Positions 12,496 to 16,074 of a DNA stretch of 16,074 bases are shown one piece after another. The position numbers and the translations under genes were made by a program. The notes beneath the pieces are model-generated. The model was given only the letters and a program-made list of their open reading frames with translations. It was not told the origin of the DNA and ran no database searches. Within the stretch, counting starts at the first letter, position 1. Each line of letters begins with the position of its first letter. The DNA comes from Candidatus Hydrogenedentota bacterium (GTDB lineage: Bacteria > UBA8481 > J006), in contig RFFU01000133.1 of the NCBI GenBank assembly GCA_003697085.1, positions 1-16,074 on the forward strand, given 5' to 3'.

Positions 12496-13830
12496 ATGTC
12501 CTTAGCGGAGAAGATGGCGCAGTTGCGTACGGGCGGTGAGGTCGAGAAGAAGAAGAAGGTGGACCTACACAACAAGGTGACCGAGGCCGTGCGGCCGCAA
12601 CTGGATGTCGATCTGCTGCGGAGTCCGGATCACGAGATGCGGGATCGCGTTTTGAAAGAAAAAGTGACGGAAGCGGCCCTGAGAATCACGACGGAGGAGA
12701 ACATCAATCTGAGCAAGACGGAGTTCGAGCGGCTGGTTTCGGACGTTGTCGCCGGAATTCTCGGCTTCGGCCCGCTTGAACGCCTTCTGCGCGATAAGAC
12801 CGTAACGGAAATAATGACGAAAGGACCGTATTGTGTCTTCGTGGAGCAGAATGGGAAGGTGATCAAGTCCGACGTAAAATTCCGTGACGAGGAGGAGTTG
12901 CGGGAGATCGTGGACAAGATTATGAAACCGTTGGGGCGTGTCTGCGACGAGACGACGCCGTACCAGGACGCCCGCCTTCCCGACGGGTCGCGTGTCAACG
13001 TCGTGATTCCTCCACTGGCGCTGGACGGGACGGCCTTGACGATTCGGAAATTCTCGAAGAACCGTCTCACGCACAAGGACTTGATTCGGTTTGGATCGAT
13101 GACGGAGGAGATGGCCGAGTTCCTGAAGTGTTGCGTCAAGGCGCGGTTGAACATCATCGTCTCGGGCGGAACGGGAAGCGGTAAAACGACGCTGCTCAAT
13201 GTTCTTTCCTCGTTCATTCCCGAGGAGGAGCGGACCGTGACGATCGAGGATGCGGCGGAGTTGAGTTTCGCTCAGGAGCACGTCATTCGGCTCGAGACGC
13301 GTCCGCCGGATTTCGAGGGGAAGGGCGAGATTACGATCCGGGATATGGTTCGTAACGCCTTGCGGATGCGGCCCGACCGGATCGTCGTTGGAGAATGCCG
13401 CGGCGGAGAAGCGATGGATATGTTACAGGCGATGAATACGGGGCACGACGGGTCGATGACGACGATCCACGCCAACAGCCCCCAGGACGTGATCTCGCGG
13501 CTCGAGACCCTCGTGATGATGGCGGGATACGAACTGCCGATCAAGGCGATCCGAAAGCAGATCTCCAGCGCCATCAACCTCATCATTCAGCAATCCCGCC
13601 TTCTGGATGGTTCGCGCAAGATTACGTACATCACCGAGGTGCAGGGGATGGAGGGAGAATCGATACTTCTCCAGGACATCTTCGTCTTCGAGCAGGAAGG
13701 AATGGGACCTGACGGAAAGATCATTGGAAAACTGAAACCGACGGGACTGGTTCCGAAATTCATCGATCGATTCAAGGCGGAAGGAATCGAGGTATCGCCG
13801 GCGCTCTTTCACGCGCAGAACGAGGAGTAG
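12496..13830 (+). CDS. cpaF: CpaF/TadA family type II/IV secretion ATPase
   Basis: A cytoplasmic hexameric ATPase that powers Tad/Flp pilus assembly or a related secretion machine. The product has 444 residues, typical of CpaF. After a charged N-terminal domain with 'GFGPLERLLRD' (90-100), residues 224-231 are the Walker A 'GGTGSGKT', 'RMRPDRIVVGECRGGEA' (290-306) is the Walker B region, and 'TGHDGSMTTIHANSP' (315-329) is the His box. The motif near 105-110 reads 'EIMTKG', where 'DIMVNG' is commonly seen. ATG 12496 has AGGAGG at 12481-12486. TadB, TadC, CpaB, CpaC and prepilin genes are absent nearby, so the ATPase is an orphan here. It is instead flanked by a barrel-TPR protein and two small TPR proteins that probably share its operon. 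Confidence 0.93.
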   Translation: MSLAEKMAQLRTGGEVEKKKKVDLHNKVTEAVRPQLDVDLLRSPDHEMRDRVLKEKVTEAALRITTEENINLSKTEFERLVSDVVAGILGFGPLERLLRDKTVTEIMTKGPYCVFVEQNGKVIKSDVKFRDEEELREIVDKIMKPLGRVCDETTPYQDARLPDGSRVNVVIPPLALDGTALTIRKFSKNRLTHKDLIRFGSMTEEMAEFLKCCVKARLNIIVSGGTGSGKTTLLNVLSSFIPEEERTVTIEDAAELSFAQEHVIRLETRPPDFEGKGEITIRDMVRNALRMRPDRIVVGECRGGEAMDMLQAMNTGHDGSMTTIHANSPQDVISRLETLVMMAGYELPIKAIRKQISSAINLIIQQSRLLDGSRKITYITEVQGMEGESILLQDIFVFEQEGMGPDGKIIGKLKPTGLVPKFIDRFKAEGIEVSPALFHAQNEE

Positions 13831-13914
13831 TCCTCGGTTTCGTTCGAACTCACCCGGGTCGCGGTGGGCCGGATCGAGGAAAACCGCGTCGGGAGACGGG
13901 CAAGGAGGTCGTTC

Positions 13915-14331
13915 GTGGGGTACAGGCGTCCCATCTTCATTCTCGGGCTGATGATTGTAAGCCTGTTGGTGATCTTTTCCGGTTTGCTTGTTCCCCCCCA
14001 ACAGCGCTGGCCGAACGTCTTGAAACGGACGGCGCAACCGCCTCCGAAGAGAATCACTCACCGACCTCCCCCGCCGGGGCAGAAGTTGGATCCCGAGGAG
14101 AAGAAGGCCTTGGAGGAGGCCGCGGATGCGCAGTATCGCCTGGCGGAGTACTATTATCAAAAGGGCGATCTCGAGCGAGCGCGGGAGGAGTACGTCAAAC
14201 TCATCGACAATTTTCCTTATCTGGAATTGGATTACGGGTTTCGACGGGACGAGGCGTGGGCGCGGTTGAAGGAGATAAACAAGATGTTGGCGGCCGAGAA
14301 AGAGGCCGCGACGCGGGGCGTTCCGAAATAA
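13915..14331 (+). CDS. Small membrane-anchored TPR-like protein
   Basis: The product has 138 residues. GTG 13915 is preferred over ATG 13864 because AAGGAGG (13902-13908) lies 6 bp before it, and because the membrane segment then starts at the N-terminus. Residues about 6-26 ('PIFILGLMIVSLLVIFSGLL') form one transmembrane helix. Residues 36-60 are Pro-rich, and residues about 65-125 are a TPR-like helical hairpin ('AQYRLAEYYYQKGDLERARE') facing the periplasm if the N-terminus is inside. The function is unknown. It follows cpaF by 84 bp and lies 1 bp from the next TPR gene, so it may be a structural partner of the ATPase-driven system. Confidence 0.7.
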   Translation: MGYRRPIFILGLMIVSLLVIFSGLLVPPQQRWPNVLKRTAQPPPKRITHRPPPPGQKLDPEEKKALEEAADAQYRLAEYYYQKGDLERAREEYVKLIDNFPYLELDYGFRRDEAWARLKEINKMLAAEKEAATRGVPK

Positions 14332-14332
14332 A

Positions 14333-14893
14333 ATGGCGTTGAAGGGGCTCGGCGCCGGTGCCATCTCTGTTCGAGTTCAAGCCTGGACGGACCAAGTCCG
14401 GGCGCAGGGATTTGAGGCCTTGTGGCACAGATTATCGGATGAGGAGCGGGAGGAGTTCGTGCGTTTCGCCTCTCGCTTCGACGAGATTCTGGCTTTGGAA
14501 GCGGAGAAGCGATGGCAGGCGGCCGTCGATGCATACCAGGGGTTGGCCGAGAGTTTCCCACCGTATTCGGATGTCGCCATCGAGCGAGCCGGGTATCTCG
14601 TGAACGAAAAGATTAACCGCGCGATCCGCTATTACAACAACGGAGTTCGGGCGCTCGAGGCGAAGATGTACAACAAGGCCATGCAGTACTTCGATTTGGC
14701 GCTGGGTATCGATCCGTATATGGAGCGGGCGCTGTACAATCTCGGAATGGCACACAAACTCAATTACCTCGCGAATCCCGAGGCAAATCATTTATCGAAG
14801 GTTTCGGCGATCGAGGCCTTCAAGAAACTTCTGAAGATCAATCCGGGTCATCTTCGCGCCGCGGCGCAGGTTGAGCAGATGTCCCGATTATGA
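14333..14893 (+). CDS. TPR repeat protein
   Basis: The product has 186 residues with no signal peptide or membrane segment, so it is probably cytoplasmic. Residues about 50-180 contain TPR-type helix pairs ('KRWQAAVDAYQGLAESFPPY', 'AIRYYNNGVRALEAKMYNKA', 'MQYFDLALGIDPYMERALYN', 'AIEAFKKLLKINPGHLRAAA'). ATG 14333 is one base after the preceding stop and lacks a clear ribosome site, so it is probably translated by coupling. TPR proteins are usually protein-binding scaffolds. The partner is not known, but the CpaF ATPase or the membrane-anchored neighbour are natural candidates (inference). Confidence 0.75.
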   Translation: MALKGLGAGAISVRVQAWTDQVRAQGFEALWHRLSDEEREEFVRFASRFDEILALEAEKRWQAAVDAYQGLAESFPPYSDVAIERAGYLVNEKINRAIRYYNNGVRALEAKMYNKAMQYFDLALGIDPYMERALYNLGMAHKLNYLANPEANHLSKVSAIEAFKKLLKINPGHLRAAAQVEQMSRL

Positions 14894-14968
14894 AGCGGAA
14901 AAAACAAGCGAATTCGTCCGAGAGGAAACGAAGACCCGGGTGCGCTTTGTTGAGACGGAGAACCGGCG

Positions 14969-15742
14969 GTGTTTCGTAGGGGCCTGCCGGGAGACGCCCC
15001 GGATCGAAAAAATCCCGTGGTCGTTTTCACCGGTGCCGGAATGTCGGCGGAAAGTGGCGTGCGGACGTTCCGTGGATCCGGCGGCTTGTGGGAAGGGTAT
15101 CGTGTCGAGGATGTCGCAACGCCCGACGCCTTTGCGCGCAATCCGGAACTCGTCTGGAAATTCTATCTGGAACGCCGTCGTCAGTTGCAAAAGGTTCAGC
15201 CGAATGCGGGACATCGCGCCGTGGCGGCGTGGCGGGAGTGGTTCGGCGAGGTGCCCGTTGTGACGCAGAACGTGGACGGGCTTCACCAACGCGCCGGTTC
15301 GGTCGAGGTGATCGAACTCCACGGGTCGTTAATCAAGGTGCGCTGTTTTGACTGCGGTGGAATGGTCGAGAAAGAACCGTTTTCGACGATGACGGAGTTG
15401 CCGGAGGAGGGGATACCGCGGTGTGTCTGCGGCGGGTTGCTTCGACCGGCCGTGGTCTGGTTCGGCGAGGCGCTGCCGGACGAGGCGTACCGGCGGGCTG
15501 TGGAACTTGTGACGAGTTGTGAACTGCTGGTCGTCATCGGCACATCGAACGTCGTCTATCCCGCAGCGGCCTTACCGGTTATGGCCTTGGAGCACGGGGC
15601 GAAGGTGGTCGAAGTGAATATCGAACGGACGGCGCTGACACCGTCGGTGCACCGGTTCTACGAGGGACCGGCCGGGGAAATTCTTCCTCGGTGGCGGCGG
15701 GACGAGGAGCCGCTGTCCTGGGCGGCGGCGGCGAAAGGGTAA
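14969..15742 (+). CDS. cobB: NAD-dependent protein deacylase (sirtuin, SIR2/CobB family)
   Basis: The enzyme removes acyl groups from lysines using NAD+, producing nicotinamide and O-acyl-ADP-ribose, in the cytoplasm. The product has 257 residues from GTG 14969, the first start after an in-frame stop at 14951, with GGAG 8 bp upstream. The motifs are all present: 'GAGMSAESGVRTFRG' (22-36), 'TQNVDGLH' (99-106), catalytic His118 in 'ELHGS', zinc cysteines 126, 129, 152 and 154, 'WFGE' and 'GTSNVVYPAA' (191-200). Tyr66 and Arg69 in 'FYLERR' match the Y-x-x-R pair of class III sirtuins (SIRT5/CobB), which supports desuccinylase or demalonylase ability as well as deacetylation. It is separated by 75 bp from the TPR gene and by 97 bp from tRNA-Leu. 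Confidence 0.94.
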   Translation: MFRRGLPGDAPDRKNPVVVFTGAGMSAESGVRTFRGSGGLWEGYRVEDVATPDAFARNPELVWKFYLERRRQLQKVQPNAGHRAVAAWREWFGEVPVVTQNVDGLHQRAGSVEVIELHGSLIKVRCFDCGGMVEKEPFSTMTELPEEGIPRCVCGGLLRPAVVWFGEALPDEAYRRAVELVTSCELLVVIGTSNVVYPAAALPVMALEHGAKVVEVNIERTALTPSVHRFYEGPAGEILPRWRRDEEPLSWAAAAKG

Positions 15743-15773
15743 AAAAAGGGGTTTCGGAATCCTCTGGCTTGCT

Positions 15774-15779
15774 TATAAT
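15774..15779 (+). promoter_or_regulatory. Candidate -10 box of tRNA-Leu promoter
   Basis: A perfect TATAAT in 'GCTTATAATCC', 60 bp before the mature tRNA 5' end. The -35 region (TTTCGG-like, near 15752) is weak. Confidence 0.4.
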
Positions 15780-15839
15780 CCATTTCTTGTCCGGATTGGG
15801 GAAGCGCCGAGATCTAGATTGGGAAAGCGCGGCAAGAAC

Positions 15840-15923
15840 GCCGGAGTGGCGGAACTGGCAGACGCGCCGGACTCAAAATCCGGTTGGAGCAATCCAGTGT
15901 GGGTTCGAATCCCACCTCCGGCA
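15840..15923 (+). tRNA. tRNA-Leu (anticodon CAA)
   Basis: An 84-nt class II tRNA. The acceptor stem GCCGGAG (15840-15846) pairs perfectly with CTCCGGC (15916-15922), with discriminator A15923. The anticodon stem CCGGA/TCCGG encloses the loop CTCAAAA, so the anticodon is CAA, reading the Leu codon UUG. A long variable arm has a TGGA/TCCA stem, as expected for leucine. The T arm is GTGGG-TTCGAAT-CCCAC. The 3' CCA is not encoded (the sequence continues AAAAAA), so it must be added enzymatically. Confidence 0.96.
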
Positions 15924-15932
15924 AAAAAAGGT

Positions 15933-16003
15933 GTCATTCTTACAATTTGTCAATTTCAGAGAAGGGTCCTGAAATGGGGTCATTCTTACAATTTGTCAAT
16001 TTC
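15933..16003. repeat. 25-bp direct repeat pair flanking a small hairpin, next to tRNA-Leu
   Basis: Two identical 25-bp copies (15933-15957 and 15979-16003) begin GTCATTCTTACAATTTG and end TCAATTTC, with a period of 46 bp. Between them lies a perfect inverted repeat, ATTTCAG (15953-15959) and CTGAAAT (15969-15975), with a 9-nt loop. The location 9 bp downstream of a tRNA and the AT-rich composition unlike the genes suggest the end of a small mobile or dispersed repeat element. The element itself is not inside the window. Confidence 0.6.
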
Positions 16004-16044
16004 GTTTTTCGGAACGGCCGGAAACGAACCACGGAAGGCACGGA

Positions 16045-16074
16045 ATAAAGAAAAAGTCAAAAGGCAAAAGGCAA
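16045..16074. repeat. A/G-rich simple repeat at the window end (AAAAGGC units)
   Basis: The tail consists of AAAAGTC/AAAAGGC units running off the edge, preceded by the phrase 'CCACGGAAGGCACGGAA' (16030-16046) with an internal ACGGAA repeat. Its reverse complement shares CCTTTTGCCTTTT with the tract at 6595-6650. Confidence 0.5.

Noticed and set aside
15933-16003. CRISPR array
   Set aside because: There are only two repeat copies, the spacer contains an inverted repeat joined to the copies, and no cas genes are present.

Overview
The window is GC-rich DNA, except for one AT-richer intergenic stretch at 4501-5005. It appears to come from a flagellated, two-membrane bacterium. The evidence is a flagellar hook/rod-family protein, a motility-accessory-factor-like protein, an outer-membrane-barrel-like protein, a Tad/CpaF secretion ATPase, and an exported protein ending in a FlgD-Ig-like (T9SS-sorting-like) tail. 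A DUF4954 protein and the FlgD-like tail suggest the broad FCB/PVC/spirochaete-like candidate-phylum world. That placement is inference; no rRNA or other phylogenetic marker is present.

Layout. (1) Positions 2-313 (+) hold the last ~103 codons of a FlgE/FlgF/FlgG-family protein cut by the window edge. (2) Positions 375-4485 are a minus-strand block: nagB (glucosamine-6-phosphate deaminase), then a DUF4954 left-handed beta-helix protein 43 bp downstream, then a secreted choice-of-anchor-L protein with its own possible promoter. (3) Positions 4486-5005 are a divergent, gene-free intergenic region with candidate promoters in both directions and a 12-bp direct repeat. (4) Positions 5006-6484 (+) encode a MAF/DUF115 flagellin-glycosylation-type protein, followed by a 213-bp spacer with a small palindrome and a pyrimidine tract. 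(5) Positions 6698-10966 (+) are a tight cluster: an MBL-fold hydrolase, an RsbW-like kinase/STAS fusion, three tandem EutN/CcmL bacterial-microcompartment vertex proteins, and DAHP synthase (aroF). (6) Positions 11072-14893 (+) hold a barrel-TPR fusion, a CpaF/TadA ATPase, a membrane-anchored TPR-like protein and a soluble TPR protein. (7) Positions 14969-15742 (+) encode a class III-like sirtuin, followed by tRNA-Leu(CAA) and then a 25-bp direct repeat with a hairpin between the copies and an A/G-rich simple repeat, resembling the edge of a mobile or dispersed repeat element.

The most unusual part is region 5. Three different microcompartment pentamer proteins are made in series, with coupled starts, behind a partner-switch-type regulator (RsbW kinase and STAS domain in one chain plus an unrecognised C-terminal domain) and ahead of an aromatic-pathway enzyme. 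No hexameric BMC shell protein or typical cargo enzyme is in the window. It may be a satellite shell locus, or a use of EutN-type pentamers outside a classical compartment. Region 6 is the second point of interest: a lone secretion ATPase among TPR proteins without the usual Tad partners.
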